A stretch of DNA of 64,000 nucleotides from Bacillota bacterium (GCA_019422105.1 JAHZDZ010000010.1:1-64000); one strand, 5' to 3'; numbered from the stretch's first letter, positions 1 through 9,549 are shown. The notes: generated from the sequence alone by a model not told the origin. A program made the numbers and translations.

Positions 1-40
1 TTTTTCTGTGTCAGCTTGTCTCTTGCGGCCGTGTTGTTTT

Positions 41-68
41 ATTATACCTGTTTTTTCGACTTTGTCAA
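41..68 (-). promoter_or_regulatory. Strong sigma-A promoter reading off the left edge
   Basis: On the minus strand TTGACA (63-68) and TATAAT (41-46) are separated by 16 bp. Both hexamers are perfect. The transcript would run leftward out of the window, so the gene it serves is not visible; a near-consensus pair like this is typical of stable RNA or highly expressed genes. It does not serve the gene at 114-1103, which lies behind it. Confidence 0.6.
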
Positions 69-113
69 CGGTTTTCATTAAATTTATTGAAAAAACTTTC
101 AAACACACAATAT

Positions 114-1103
114 CTATTTCATACACTTCAATATATTGTTTTCATAGATGTATAATTTCCTTGTTATGATGTCCCATTCACAATAATCAAGAGCGGATTT
201 CTCGCAAATCTGTATCAGCTCCTCCAACATTTCTATGGTTTCCTCCTCCCCCTTTTTCTTTTCCAAATAAGCAGCGTATACATCCAATGCTTCCTTTTCC
301 AGATGATTCCCCTTATCGCTCCATGTCATAAAGGTTTTATCATAAATAAGTATATTTACCAGTATTTCCTTTACCTTTTCAATTTTCTTTTTCTCGCCCT
401 CTATCATAATATCAGTCGCATTAAAAAAAATACGGAACTTCTCACCCTTTAAAACCTTATTATTACGGGTATCCACATTTAGCACATCCCAAAAAATCCT
501 GCGCAGTAAAAAATTCGGAATACGAAAAAAAATCCCCGAACGCTCTGCCACTGTCAATGTATCATTGAGAGCCAATCCCTCCTGCAAAAGCTTTAGTACC
601 TCCTCCAGGCGGCCTTTTACAATGACAGCAGGCATACTGACGGTTTCTTCTCTTTTCACAAATCGTTTTAAACGAATTAAGGGGGACGCGATAAACATTA
701 CAATCATGGCTATACCCATAACAAAAGAGTAGTAATATCCTTTCATACCAAACAGCACATAGTCCCATATTTTATTTTTTTCCTTCCCTTTAATCAAGAG
801 AGCAATCTGCCCTACTGCTATAGGAATGAGTATGACCCCCGCCGTTTCCATAAAAAAGGCGATTTTATCCTTTAAATCCTTAAAGGGGATGTAATTGTAA
901 AACGCGTTTGTGATTGCGGGGTGGGAAATACCGATAATTAAAATAATCCATATCATGGAAAGCAAAGCAATCATTAATATCTTTTTATTTTTTTCCTCCG
1001 GTATATTGCCAAAAAATATAACCATAGTCCACCCAAATATGGTTATAAATATTTTTACAATAAATCTGGCAGCTATAATTAAAATCGCGCTGATAAGCTC
1101 CAT
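114..1103 (-). CDS. Unknown membrane protein, four predicted TM segments
   Basis: This 329-residue protein is not recognised. The N-terminal half has about four hydrophobic segments (roughly residues 5-30, 42-60, 85-105 and 124-146). The C-terminal 180 residues are soluble, charged and probably alpha-helical, with a Glu/Lys-rich stretch near residues 270-300. The start follows an AGAGGTG ribosome binding site 5 bases upstream of ATG. The gene stands alone, with no same-strand neighbour within 1 kb upstream. It could be a membrane-anchored sensor or scaffold, but nothing in the sequence fixes a role. Confidence 0.75.
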   Translation of the reverse strand: MELISAILIIAARFIVKIFITIFGWTMVIFFGNIPEEKNKKILMIALLSMIWIILIIGISHPAITNAFYNYIPFKDLKDKIAFFMETAGVILIPIAVGQIALLIKGKEKNKIWDYVLFGMKGYYYSFVMGIAMIVMFIASPLIRLKRFVKREETVSMPAVIVKGRLEEVLKLLQEGLALNDTLTVAERSGIFFRIPNFLLRRIFWDVLNVDTRNNKVLKGEKFRIFFNATDIMIEGEKKKIEKVKEILVNILIYDKTFMTWSDKGNHLEKEALDVYAAYLEKKKGEEETIEMLEELIQICEKSALDYCEWDIITRKLYIYENNILKCMK

Positions 1104-1475
1104 AAGACACCTCTAAAATGAAATTCCTAATATATACTATCATAAAAACTATATTGCTTATTATGCCTGTTTTTTCAAATAACCTCAAATAATATAAAAC
1201 CCCCGAATATTTCATGCAATCAAATTAAATTAGCAGAAACAGGCTCTAAAATGCTGCTCACAATAAAACAATCCTTTGTAGTCTTGCTGACAAAATAAAA
1301 AGCATGATAGGCATAAATTATTTAAAACCTTTCCATTCATTATCAATCATTCACCTTTGTAGAATTCTCCTAATGCTCCGTTTTACTTGCTACCCTGCTT
1401 CTCATATATTTTTAAAGAACATCCCTATTCAATAAACAGTAATGTCATACCCTCCGGCCATTTTGCTATAACAGA

Positions 1476-1920
1476 TATTATATCATAAAAGCAGAGAACA
1501 GACGTGGTATAGGCACAACGTACAGGCTTTCCTGTAAAGGATTCACATAAGAAACCCTTTGCACAGCAAATGCACCGAAAAACCACAGGTTTTGAGGTTT
1601 CTCCACGGAAATTTATCGTTATTATATCACAAATCCAGCAGAGTACCCCGCAAAGAAAAGGTTTTGTTTGCACAATCGTTTCACGTCTCAAAACTTACAA
1701 AGATTACACTTCTTCCTGTAAGTGAGCGTAACACTGTCTCTTCAGCCTTTTTCCGCTCATTTCGAATATTATATCATAAAAATCAGCGAGTTCCTCGTAC
1801 AGCTTGCATTATACCAGCTCGCGCTGCTCCTTGTATCCTTCAAAGAAACATTTCTTATCTTAAAGCAATCAGGCAGGTTCATTTCTGGTCACTCTCGTCT
1901 TTTTGCGGATATTATATTAC
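1476..1920. repeat. Degenerate repeat block, ~145-bp periodicity
   Basis: Within the gene-free stretch 1104-2061 the motif TATTATATCA (or TATTATATTA) recurs at 1476, 1620, 1767 and 1910, spacings of 144, 147 and 143 bp. The first unit also matches the dispersed element seen at 5436 and 31429: it shares ATAAAAGC(A/G)GAGAA near its start, GCAAATG(C/T)ACCG in the middle and CAGGTTT(T/C)GAGGTT near its end. Short reading frames across this block have no ribosome binding sites or family resemblance and look like chance. The remainder of 1104-2061 shows nothing else to me. Confidence 0.5.
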
Positions 1921-2061
1921 AGATTGTATTTAATTTCATATAAAAGCTCAATATTTCAATGGTTACTATTGTATCTCTGCATCATCCGTCAGGAAATTTA
2001 TTTTTTATTCTCCCCAATTTACTGTCGTTAGGCAGCCATTACTTTCACATTCTCCAAATAT

Positions 2062-2093
2062 AAAAAAGCAGACACAATAGTGTCTGCTTTTTT
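2062..2093. terminator. Bidirectional rho-independent terminator (ppdK)
   Basis: A perfect stem AAAAAGCAGACAC / GTGTCTGCTTTTT with a 4-base loop sits 14 bp beyond the ppdK stop codon. It is flanked by A-runs on one side and T-runs on the other, so it can terminate in both directions. Confidence 0.9.
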
Positions 2094-2106
2094 AACATAT
2101 GTTTTT

Positions 2107-4734
2107 TTATCTTGGAAACTGAATCTGTGCCTGTGCTGCCGCCAGTCTTGCAATCGGCACCCTGAATGGTGAGCAGGATACATAGTCAAGACCAATTTTA
2201 TGGCAGAATTCTATGGAGGATGGATCTCCGCCATGCTCGCCGCAGATTCCCAGATGGATGTCAGGTCTTACCGGTTTTGCCTTCTGCACCGCCATATCCA
2301 TCAGCTGGCCAACGCCTGCAACGTCAATTTTTGCTGTAGGGTCACCCTCATAAATATTTTTGTCAATATAGTCAGCCAGAATTTTGCCGGCGTCGTCACG
2401 TGACAGGCCATAGGTCATCTGAGTCAAATCGTTTGTACCAAAGGAGAAGAATTCAGCCTCTGTGGCAATAGCGTCCGCTGTCAGGCACGCTCTTGGAATT
2501 TCTATCATAGTGCCAACAAGGTATTCAATCTTGTCGCCCTTTTCCTCCATAACCTTTGTTGCCGTCTCAACGATAATATTCTTTACAAATTTAAATTCTT
2601 TGATCTCTCCTGTCAGAGGTATCATAATTTCAGGAACAATATTATAGCCCTTCTCCTGTTTTACTTCAATAGCAGCCTCAATGATAGCGCGCGCCTGCAT
2701 TTCGGCAATCTCAGGATAGCTGACTGCCAGACGGCAGCCACGGTGTCCCATCATAGGATTGAGTTCATGGAGGCCCTTTGCCTTAATTTTTAACTCTTCA
2801 ACCGTTTTGCCCATTTCCTTTGCAAGAATTCCAAATTCCTCATCTGTGTTTGGAAGGAACTCATGAAGCGGCGGATCGAGAAGACGGATGGTAACAGGCC
2901 TCTCACCCATAGCCTCATAAATCCCCTTGAAGTCTTCCTTCTGATATGGCATAATACCGGCCAGATTTACAACCCTTTCCTCCTTGGAATCGGAGAGTAT
3001 CATTTTTCTGAATTTCATAATTCTGCTTTCCTCAAAGAACATATGCTCCGTTCTTGTAAGGCCGATGCCCTCTGCACCAAATCCGATTGCAATAGCAGCA
3101 TCCTTAGGCGTATCAGCGTTTGTTCTGATTTTCAGGCTTCTCTTCGCGTCAGCCCATGCCATAAATACAGCAAAATCTCCGGAAATTTCAGGGTCAACGG
3201 TAGGAATATCCTCTCCATAGATATTGCCGGTAGAGCCGTCAAGGGAAATGTAATCTCCCTCTGTATATGTATTGCCGCCTAATGTAAATTTCTTCTCGGC
3301 CTCGTTCATTTTAATCTCTTCACAGCCGGATACACAGCAGGTACCCATTCCGCGGGCAACAACAGCCGCATGGGAGGTCATGCCGCCGCGGACAGTCAAA
3401 ATACCCTGTGCAGCCGCCATGCCCTCAATATCCTCCGGAGATGTCTCCAAACGGACAAGCACCACTCTCTCGCCAAGTTCGGCCTGTGCCTTTGCATCCT
3501 CCGCCGTAAAGCAAACTTTACCTGCAGCAGCGCCTGGGGAAGCCGGAAGCCCCTTTCCGATTACTTTTGCAGCCTTCAGCGCCTTCTGATCAAAAGCAGG
3601 ATGAAGAATCTGATCAAGCTGCTTTGGCTCAACCTTCATCAATGCCTCTTCCTCTGTCAAAAGACCCTCTTTTACCATTTCTACCGCAATCCTTAAGGCA
3701 GCGTTAGCCGTTCTCTTTCCGTTTCGTGTCTGAAGGAAGAAAAGCTTGCCGTTTTCAATGGTAAATTCCATATCCTGCATATCTTTGTAATGGTTTTCCA
3801 GCTTATTGGCAATCTCCATAAACTGTGTGTAAACCTCCGGCATATCCTGTTCCAAAGTCGCGATAGGCTTCGGCGTTCTGACGCCCGCAACAACATCCTC
3901 GCCCTGCGCGTTAATCAGATACTCTCCGAATATAGTTTTCTCGCCGGTAGCCGCATTTCTTGTGAAGGCCACGCCTGTACCTGATGTATCGCCCATGTTG
4001 CCAAATACCATCATCTGTACGTTTACAGCAGTACCCCAGCTGTAGGGAATATCATTCATTCTTCTGTAAACAAAGGCACGGGGATTATCCCAGGAACGGA
4101 ATACAGCCTTAGCCGCCTCAAATAACTGTTCCTTCGGATCCTGAGGGAAGTCTCTCCCCTGATCCTCCAAGTATATTGCTTTAAATTTGTCTATTACAAC
4201 CTTTAAATTGTCCGCTGACAAATCTGTATCATATTTCGCGCCTACTTCTTCTTTGTATTCATCCAATACTCTTTCAAATTTTGATTTATTCACGCCGATA
4301 ACAACATCGGAAAACATCATGATAAATCTTCTGTAGGAATCATAGGCAAATCTCTTGTTGTTTGTCTTTTTGGCAAGTCCCTCAACAGACACATCATTTA
4401 AGCCCAGATTCAACACAGTATCCATCATGCCCGGCATAGATGCTCTGGCGCCGGAACGCACAGACACCAGCAAAGGATTCTCGTTGTCTCCCAGCTTCTT
4501 TCCCGCCATCTCCTCAAGCTTTGCAAGAGCTGTCTCTATCTGAGAAACCATTTCAGGGGTAAACTCCTTGCCGCCCTCATTGTATTCCGTACAGGCTTCC
4601 GTTGTGATGGTAAATCCCTGGGGAATCGGAAGTCCCATATTTGTCATTTCCGCAAGGTTCGCACCCTTGCCTCCCAGCAGGTTTCTCATGGATGCGTTGC
4701 CTTCGCTGAACATGTAAACATATTTTTTGCTCAT
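2107..4734 (-). CDS. ppdK: Pyruvate, phosphate dikinase
   Basis: PPDK interconverts pyruvate + ATP + Pi and PEP + AMP + PPi in the cytosol; in anaerobic Clostridia it serves glycolysis or PEP synthesis. The 875-residue length fits the family. Visible parts are the N-terminal ATP-binding region (opens KKYVYMFSEGN), the swivelling phosphohistidine motif GGMTSHAAVVARGMG near residue 450, and the C-terminal PEP-binding barrel with CGEHGGDPSS around residue 828. The ATG at 4734 is chosen because AGGGAGGT lies just upstream; an in-frame extension to 4851 is rich in Lys/Phe and unlike the family start. No PPDK regulatory protein (PSRP) gene lies next to it here. Confidence 0.97.
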   Translation of the reverse strand: MSKKYVYMFSEGNASMRNLLGGKGANLAEMTNMGLPIPQGFTITTEACTEYNEGGKEFTPEMVSQIETALAKLEEMAGKKLGDNENPLLVSVRSGARASMPGMMDTVLNLGLNDVSVEGLAKKTNNKRFAYDSYRRFIMMFSDVVIGVNKSKFERVLDEYKEEVGAKYDTDLSADNLKVVIDKFKAIYLEDQGRDFPQDPKEQLFEAAKAVFRSWDNPRAFVYRRMNDIPYSWGTAVNVQMMVFGNMGDTSGTGVAFTRNAATGEKTIFGEYLINAQGEDVVAGVRTPKPIATLEQDMPEVYTQFMEIANKLENHYKDMQDMEFTIENGKLFFLQTRNGKRTANAALRIAVEMVKEGLLTEEEALMKVEPKQLDQILHPAFDQKALKAAKVIGKGLPASPGAAAGKVCFTAEDAKAQAELGERVVLVRLETSPEDIEGMAAAQGILTVRGGMTSHAAVVARGMGTCCVSGCEEIKMNEAEKKFTLGGNTYTEGDYISLDGSTGNIYGEDIPTVDPEISGDFAVFMAWADAKRSLKIRTNADTPKDAAIAIGFGAEGIGLTRTEHMFFEESRIMKFRKMILSDSKEERVVNLAGIMPYQKEDFKGIYEAMGERPVTIRLLDPPLHEFLPNTDEEFGILAKEMGKTVEELKIKAKGLHELNPMMGHRGCRLAVSYPEIAEMQARAIIEAAIEVKQEKGYNIVPEIMIPLTGEIKEFKFVKNIIVETATKVMEEKGDKIEYLVGTMIEIPRACLTADAIATEAEFFSFGTNDLTQMTYGLSRDDAGKILADYIDKNIYEGDPTAKIDVAGVGQLMDMAVQKAKPVRPDIHLGICGEHGGDPSSIEFCHKIGLDYVSCSPFRVPIARLAAAQAQIQFPR

Positions 4735-5435
4735 AAATACTACCTCCCTAAAAATATATTTAAAAATTGGATGTTTTAAAAAAAAGCAATCCGCCTTTTT
4801 CTCCCGCCTGAAACTGTTCCGCTTTTTTTCAGAACACTTCCGTTGCCGCAAAACGTTTTTTCAGTCCGTTTTGCTTTTCAGTCCGGCAAAATAACACTTA
4901 CAAAATGAGTCAATCTTAAACTGTCATCAACCCTTATCTCACGTTTGCACTATTATATCACAGCGCTCCAAAAAAATGATGTTTTTTTCTTTGAAATTAG
5001 GGCATGTTCCCTATATAAAACAGAAGAGTGTTCTTTGTTATATACAAAATACAAAACGCCATTAGTTTTTTGAGAAAACTAAATCGTATAAGATTAATAT
5101 ACCATTTTTTGACGAAGATAACAAGCATTATGTACGAAAAACAATACAAACATTATGCTTTGTAACAAGAACATTCTCATAAAAACAAAATTCTTGCATA
5201 AATAGAATGGGAACAAATTAGATAGTTCTTATAATAAACAGAAATATTAATATTGTCCTCGCACTGATTCGTATAAATAAATCTGCAATCAAAAATCTTT
5301 TTTTTAGATTCCAACAAAGTTTTTTACATTTTGATATTGGTTTATTGAAAAAATAAATGGGCAGCCCTATTTCAGACCAGTTCAGGGCCTGTCCTTTCAG
5401 TATATTCCTATGCCCGGGCAATCATGAATCTTAAT
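4735..5435. other. AT-rich non-coding stretch upstream of ppdK
   Basis: No gene is supported here. The stretch is strongly AT-rich, especially 4975-5220. It presumably carries the ppdK promoter, but I could not find a convincing -35/-10 pair. A 67-codon minus-strand frame at 5218-5421 would start at TTG without a ribosome binding site and is not credible. Confidence 0.5.
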
Positions 5436-5560
5436 TATCATAAAAGCGGAGAAAAGGGTGCTTGCAGAGTAAACCATGCAGGCTTGCCTGAATTAGGTGT
5501 ACCCTGCGGCAGCCATTTGCGCAGCTAATGTACCGAAAAATCACCTCTAACTTTATCCCT
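5436..5560. repeat. Dispersed intergenic repeat, copy B
   Basis: The segment opens TATCATAAAAGCGGAGAA, then carries GCAGGCTTGC, a CATTTGC block and AATGTACCG in the same order as the copies at 1476 and 31429. It is truncated relative to the 31429 copy, lacking the CAGGTTT-type end. It has no coding potential and lies just beyond the glyQS terminator. Confidence 0.5.
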
Positions 5561-5569
5561 AAAACAAAA

Positions 5570-5597
5570 GGGACGGAATCATGATATATTCCGTCCC
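5570..5597 (-). terminator. Terminator of glyQS
   Basis: GGGACGGAAT and its complement form a GC-rich stem with a short loop. On the minus strand the stem is followed by TTTTGTTTT. It lies 66 bp after the glyQS stop. Confidence 0.85.
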
Positions 5598-5662
5598 GGG
5601 CTGTTGAAAATGTCAAAACCTCTGAGGGCACTTTGCAGTCTGATTCTATTTTTTATATTCCC

Positions 5663-7048
5663 TTAAAACTCCATTTTCCCTTCCAGATATTTTTCCAGCT
5701 CATCAATGGGAAGTCTTACCTGTTCCATGGTATCTCTGTCCCTTACGGTTACCGTATTGTCTTCCATAGTATCAAAATCTACTGTGATACAAAACGGCGT
5801 GCCAATTTCGTCCTGTCTTCTGTATCTTTTGCCAATGCTGCCGGCCTCATCATATTCCACATGAAAATTTTTCGCAAGCAGATGAAACACCTCATTCGCC
5901 TTTTCAGAGAGCTTTTTGGACAGCGGAAGAACAGCCGCTTTTACAGGTGCAATGGCAGGATGGAAACGAAGCACCGTTCTCACATCCCCTTCTCCGACCT
6001 CCTCCTCGTCATAGGCGTCACATAAAAACGCAAGGGTAACTCTGTCTGCGCCCAATGACGGCTCAATACAGTAAGGGATATATTTTTCATTTTTCCCCTG
6101 GTCAAAATAACCCATATCCTCACCGGAATGCTCCTGATGCTTGGAGAGATCATAGTTGGTTCTGTCCGCAACACCCCAAAGCTCACCCCAGCCAAAGGGG
6201 AAGAGATACTCAATGTCGCTTGTCGCCTTGCTGTAGTGGGAAAGTTCTTCCTTCTTATGGTCACGGACACGCATATTTTCGTCCTTCATATTCAAATTGT
6301 GAAGCCAGTCGATACAAAACTGCTTCCAATAGCCAAACCATTCCAGATCCGTGTCAGGCTCACAGAAAAATTCCAGCTCCATCTGCTCAAACTCACGGGT
6401 ACGGAAAGTAAAATTACCCGGTGTAATTTCGTTTCTGAAGGATTTGCCAATCTGACCGATACCAAAAGGTATTTTCTTTCTGGAAGTCCTCTGCACATTT
6501 TTAAAGTTTACAAAAATACCCTGGGCCGTCTCCGGTCTTAAATACACAATATTTTTGCTGTCCTCCGTAACGCCCTGAAAGGTTTTAAACATCAGATTAA
6601 ACTGGCGGATATCTGTGAAAGTATGGCCGCCGCAGCTTGGACAGCCAATGTTATTGTCCGCAATAAACTGTTTCATTTTATCGTTGGACCAGCCGTCTAC
6701 AGGCTCCTCGGGCATACCGCTTTCCTTCATAAAGTCCTCAATAATTTTATCCGCCCTGAAACGTTCCTTACAGTCCTTACAATCCATAAGGGGATCGCTG
6801 AAACCGCCTACATGACCGCTGGCAACCCAAACCTGGGGGTTCATCAAAATAGCACAGTCCACACCTACATTGTATTCGCTTTCCTGAATAAATTTCTTCC
6901 ACCATGCCTTTTTCACATTATTTTTCAGCTCTACGCCGATTGGGCCGTAGTCCCATGTGTTTGCAAGACCACCGTAAATATCGCTTCCCGGATATACAAA
7001 GCCTCTTGCCTTGGCCAACGCCACAATTTTCTCCATTGTCTTTTCCAT
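5663..7048 (-). CDS. glyQS: Glycyl-tRNA synthetase, dimeric class II type
   Basis: The enzyme charges tRNA-Gly with glycine. The 461-residue single-chain form is the alpha2 eukaryote-like type, not the split GlyQ/GlyS. It opens MEKTMEKIVALAKARGFVYP, typical of the family. Class II motif 2 (FRNEITPG, then FRTREFEQMELEFF) and motif 3 (GADRVTLAFL) are visible. The ATG at 7048 follows GGAGGAATTTTAT; a frame extension of seven codons to 7069 only translates the ribosome binding site. Expression is controlled by the T-box leader at 7049-7320. It follows recO in the conserved Firmicutes order. Confidence 0.97.
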   Translation of the reverse strand: MEKTMEKIVALAKARGFVYPGSDIYGGLANTWDYGPIGVELKNNVKKAWWKKFIQESEYNVGVDCAILMNPQVWVASGHVGGFSDPLMDCKDCKERFRADKIIEDFMKESGMPEEPVDGWSNDKMKQFIADNNIGCPSCGGHTFTDIRQFNLMFKTFQGVTEDSKNIVYLRPETAQGIFVNFKNVQRTSRKKIPFGIGQIGKSFRNEITPGNFTFRTREFEQMELEFFCEPDTDLEWFGYWKQFCIDWLHNLNMKDENMRVRDHKKEELSHYSKATSDIEYLFPFGWGELWGVADRTNYDLSKHQEHSGEDMGYFDQGKNEKYIPYCIEPSLGADRVTLAFLCDAYDEEEVGEGDVRTVLRFHPAIAPVKAAVLPLSKKLSEKANEVFHLLAKNFHVEYDEAGSIGKRYRRQDEIGTPFCITVDFDTMEDNTVTVRDRDTMEQVRLPIDELEKYLEGKMEF

Positions 7049-7320
7049 ATAAAATTCCTCCTTCATCAAATAAACATCTTTGACGGCAGGCTTCCCAATA
7101 AAAAAAGCCCCCGCCGCTTACATAAAGTAAGGGACGAAAGCTATGTCTTCTTCCGCGGTTCCACCCTTGTTGGCATAATGATATGCCCACTCAAAAAGGC
7201 GCTGTTCAAAAGTTCCTTTCCCTATCCCCGCCTGTCCGCTCTCACCAACAGCACGAACTCTCTGAAAAGCATAAAATAAGTACTCTTCTTTCTCACCACA
7301 GCATATTAAATTAATGGTAT
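7049..7320 (-). promoter_or_regulatory. T-box leader of glyQS
   Basis: The minus strand carries the T-box motif AAGGGTGGAACCGCGG (7153-7168), which pairs with the tRNA 3' end. It is followed by a terminator hairpin with a run of seven T (about 7101-7145). Upstream stem I landmarks are visible: AGAGAG, GGTGAGAGC and GAAC. There is no room for large stem II elements, as expected for glycine T-boxes. The specifier is uncertain: directly after GAAC the sequence is AGCGCC, while a GGC triplet lies about 14 bases on, in GAGTGGGCATAT. Confidence 0.92.
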
Positions 7321-7321
7321 C

Positions 7322-7350
7322 AATTTATCAAATTAAAATCCCTTTGTCAA
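7322..7350 (-). promoter_or_regulatory. Promoter of the glyQS T-box transcript
   Basis: On the minus strand a perfect TTGACA (7345-7350) is followed after 17 bp by TAAATT (7322-7327), placing the transcript start near 7315, just upstream of T-box stem I and just after the recO stop. Confidence 0.6.
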
Positions 7351-7364
7351 TACCTTTCCATAAA

Positions 7365-8114
7365 TTACCCCATATCCAGACTTTCCGCAAAAATAAGAGT
7401 CTGAAACCGTTCATTCATATGGGTTTCTATATAATAGGCTGTGATAAGCCTTAACTCCTTTAACACCCTGCCGGATACCTGAAAACGGAAAAGCTCCCTT
7501 CCGTCCGCTTTTAAAATATAAGATACCGCCTTCCATGTGCCGTTTTCAAGAGGAATGATTCCAGGCATATTCCCGGAACAGCCGGAACATAGAAGACCCC
7601 CGCATTGGGGGCTGAAAGCTATCGGCACAGACAATACCTCTCCACAGGAGCAACAGAAAGCCATATCAGGAAGAAATCCCGCCATCTGCAAATATTTCAG
7701 CTCAAAAATGCGGCAGGCCAGACGAACGTCATAATCCGTCCTGGACAATAGGTATAGGGTTCTCACAAGAAGCTCCAAAACACCGTCCGCTTCCATTTCC
7801 TCCAAAATCGTCCTCTCCACCAAGTCCAAAAGATATGTACAGTAAGAAAGCTTCGTCAAGTCACTTCTGAGCGCATAAAAACTCTCTATAATATCCGCCT
7901 GCGCAACAGACAGAAAGCCCTTTCCCTCAAAGACAACGAAATCACAGTAGGCAAACAGCTGCGTTCCCGCCAGAAGCTTACTGCCGGTTTTTTTTGCTCC
8001 CCTGGCGGAAAGAAGCATTTTCCCATGCCCTTTTGCCAGAACAACAATTCTCTTGTTGGACTCCCCTGATACCATTTCCTTCAATACCAGAGCGCGTATT
8101 TTTTCCGTCGCCAT
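7365..8114 (-). CDS. recO: DNA repair protein RecO
   Basis: RecO loads RecA and anneals strands in the RecFOR recombinational repair pathway. The protein is 249 residues. The N-terminal OB fold includes KIRALVLKEMVSGESNK and KGHGKMLLSARGAKK. The C-terminal zinc finger has the pattern CCSCG...CGGLLCSGC near residues 150-180. The ATG at 8114 is chosen over an upstream frame extension because MATEKIRALVLKE is the usual family start; its ribosome binding site (AGGCGGG) is modest. It sits between yqzL and glyQS, as in many Firmicutes. Confidence 0.95.
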   Translation of the reverse strand: MATEKIRALVLKEMVSGESNKRIVVLAKGHGKMLLSARGAKKTGSKLLAGTQLFAYCDFVVFEGKGFLSVAQADIIESFYALRSDLTKLSYCTYLLDLVERTILEEMEADGVLELLVRTLYLLSRTDYDVRLACRIFELKYLQMAGFLPDMAFCCSCGEVLSVPIAFSPQCGGLLCSGCSGNMPGIIPLENGTWKAVSYILKADGRELFRFQVSGRVLKELRLITAYYIETHMNERFQTLIFAESLDMG

Positions 8115-8270
8115 AAAATCCCGCCTAAAATATAACTTTATCAAAGTAATGTATCAATTGAACTAATTTATCTTGCCTTATCAGCAAAAAGGGCATAAAA
8201 AGCGTTACGATTTATTCTGTACTATAACCCTAATACCACGGGCCTTTATAGAGCTTGCGCAAAACTTTTA

Positions 8271-8299
8271 TGAGAAATCAAGCAAAGCTTGATTTCTCA
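8271..8299. repeat. Perfect inverted repeat between yqzL and recO
   Basis: A 13-bp perfect stem (TGAGAAATCAAGC / GCTTGATTTCTCA) has an AAA loop and no T-run. It is followed by AAAGAAAAGTGC, which resembles the core of the tandem repeat at 19390. An AAACTATCGGC sequence at about 8350 matches one arm of the hairpin repeats at 22.9-23.1 kb. The 8115-8400 gap therefore seems to carry debris of the intergenic repeat families. Confidence 0.6.
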
Positions 8300-8400
8300 A
8301 AGAAAAGTGCATTTTATTTTTTTAAATGAAACCTATACTTTTTAAAAGAAACTATCGGCTACTCTACAATTTATATCGCTTCAAACTCCTAAGTCTCATC

Positions 8401-8547
8401 TTAAAAATTTGATATATCTCTTCTCCTGTCAGAAACGACATAGGGAACCTTTTCCTCTTTTTTCAAAGCCTGCCTCTGCTCTTCCTTGTAGGCCAGATAT
8501 GCCTCAATGCTGCCGCTTTTTTCAAAAACCTCCCAGAAAAAATCCAT
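8401..8547 (-). CDS. yqzL: YqzL family small protein
   Basis: A 48-residue protein beginning MDFFWEVFEKSGSIEAYL. The FFW.VFEKTGSI.AYL opening and the position between era and recO match the YqzL family of Firmicutes, whose function is unknown. The ATG at 8547 is preceded by AAAGGGAG at good spacing. The second half is charged (KEEQRQALKKEEK). Identification rests on the opening motif and synteny. Confidence 0.85.
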   Translation of the reverse strand: MDFFWEVFEKSGSIEAYLAYKEEQRQALKKEEKVPYVVSDRRRDISNF

Positions 8548-8646
8548 ATGTCATACTCCCTTTCTTGTCAGAAATGATTTACATATAGTTTTACACCGGG
8601 AACTGTCCTTATACTATCGAAAGATTGGTAACTGGATTTCCATTAT

Positions 8647-9549
8647 TTATATATTTTTTGAATCGTAGCCGAAATTTTTCAGCAAAAAATCACTGTCACG
8701 CCAGTCCTTTTTCACTTTAACCCAAATCTGAAGATTAATCCGTGAGCCCAAAAGCCGCTCAATGTCCACTCTGGCCTTGGAACCGATTCTTTTCAGCATT
8801 GATCCCTGCTTGCCGATAATAATTCCCTTATGGGAATCCTTTTCACAGTAAATGGTAGCCTCTACGTCCACCATGTCCCTGCCTTCCCTCTTTTTCATGG
8901 ACATCATTTCCACGGCAATACCGTGAGGAATTTCATCCTGCAATAAATATAGGGCTTTTTCCCGTATAATTTCTGATACTATCTGCCTCTCCGGCTGATC
9001 CGTCACCATATCAGAGGGGAAATACTGAGGGCCCTCCGGCAAATACTTCTCAATCGTCTCCAAAAGAGTATCCGTATTTTTACCGTTGATTGCGGAAATA
9101 GGAACAATCTCCGCAAAATTATATAAGTCCTTGTAGGCCGCAATAACCTTTAATATATCTTCCCTGTCCACCGTATCCATTTTATTGATAACCAGAATTA
9201 CAGGCGTTTTCACCCGCTGAAGCCTCTCTATGACAAGGCCGTCTCCCTCCATGACACGAGTGGTAGGCTCTACGAGCATCAAAACAACATCCACCTCATT
9301 CAGCGTGTTTTCGGCAGATTTCACCATATACTCCCCCAGCTTATGCTTCGCCTTGTGAATGCCCGGCGTATCAATAAACACACACTGGAAATCTTCTTTT
9401 GTCAGTATACTTGTAATTTTATTTCTGGTCGTCTGGGGCTTGCTTGAAATAATTGCAATCTTTTCCCCTATCAGCTGGTTCATCAGTGTAGATTTTCCCA
9501 CATTAGGCCTACCTACCAGTGTAACAAATCCTGATTTATATTTTCCCAA
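8647..9549 (-). CDS. era: GTPase Era
   Basis: Era is an essential GTPase that binds 16S rRNA near its 3' end and takes part in 30S assembly. The 300 residues include G1 GRPNVGKST (about 11-19), G3 DTPG (about 60), G4 NKMD (about 121) and a C-terminal KH domain with GKQGSMLKRIG. The start is TTG at 9549, preceded by AGGAG at 8-base spacing; no ATG in frame fits the N-terminus. It is followed by yqzL and recO. Confidence 0.96.
   Translation of the reverse strand: MGKYKSGFVTLVGRPNVGKSTLMNQLIGEKIAIISSKPQTTRNKITSILTKEDFQCVFIDTPGIHKAKHKLGEYMVKSAENTLNEVDVVLMLVEPTTRVMEGDGLVIERLQRVKTPVILVINKMDTVDREDILKVIAAYKDLYNFAEIVPISAINGKNTDTLLETIEKYLPEGPQYFPSDMVTDQPERQIVSEIIREKALYLLQDEIPHGIAVEMMSMKKREGRDMVDVEATIYCEKDSHKGIIIGKQGSMLKRIGSKARVDIERLLGSRINLQIWVKVKKDWRDSDFLLKNFGYDSKNI

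Noticed and set aside
1425..1943. Several 70-125-codon frames in the 1.1-2.1 kb gap
   Set aside because: They lie across the repeat block on both strands, lack ribosome binding sites and resemble no protein family.
5218..5421. A 67-codon minus-strand gene
   Set aside because: TTG start with no ribosome binding site, hydrophobic/AT-driven composition, inside an AT-rich gap.
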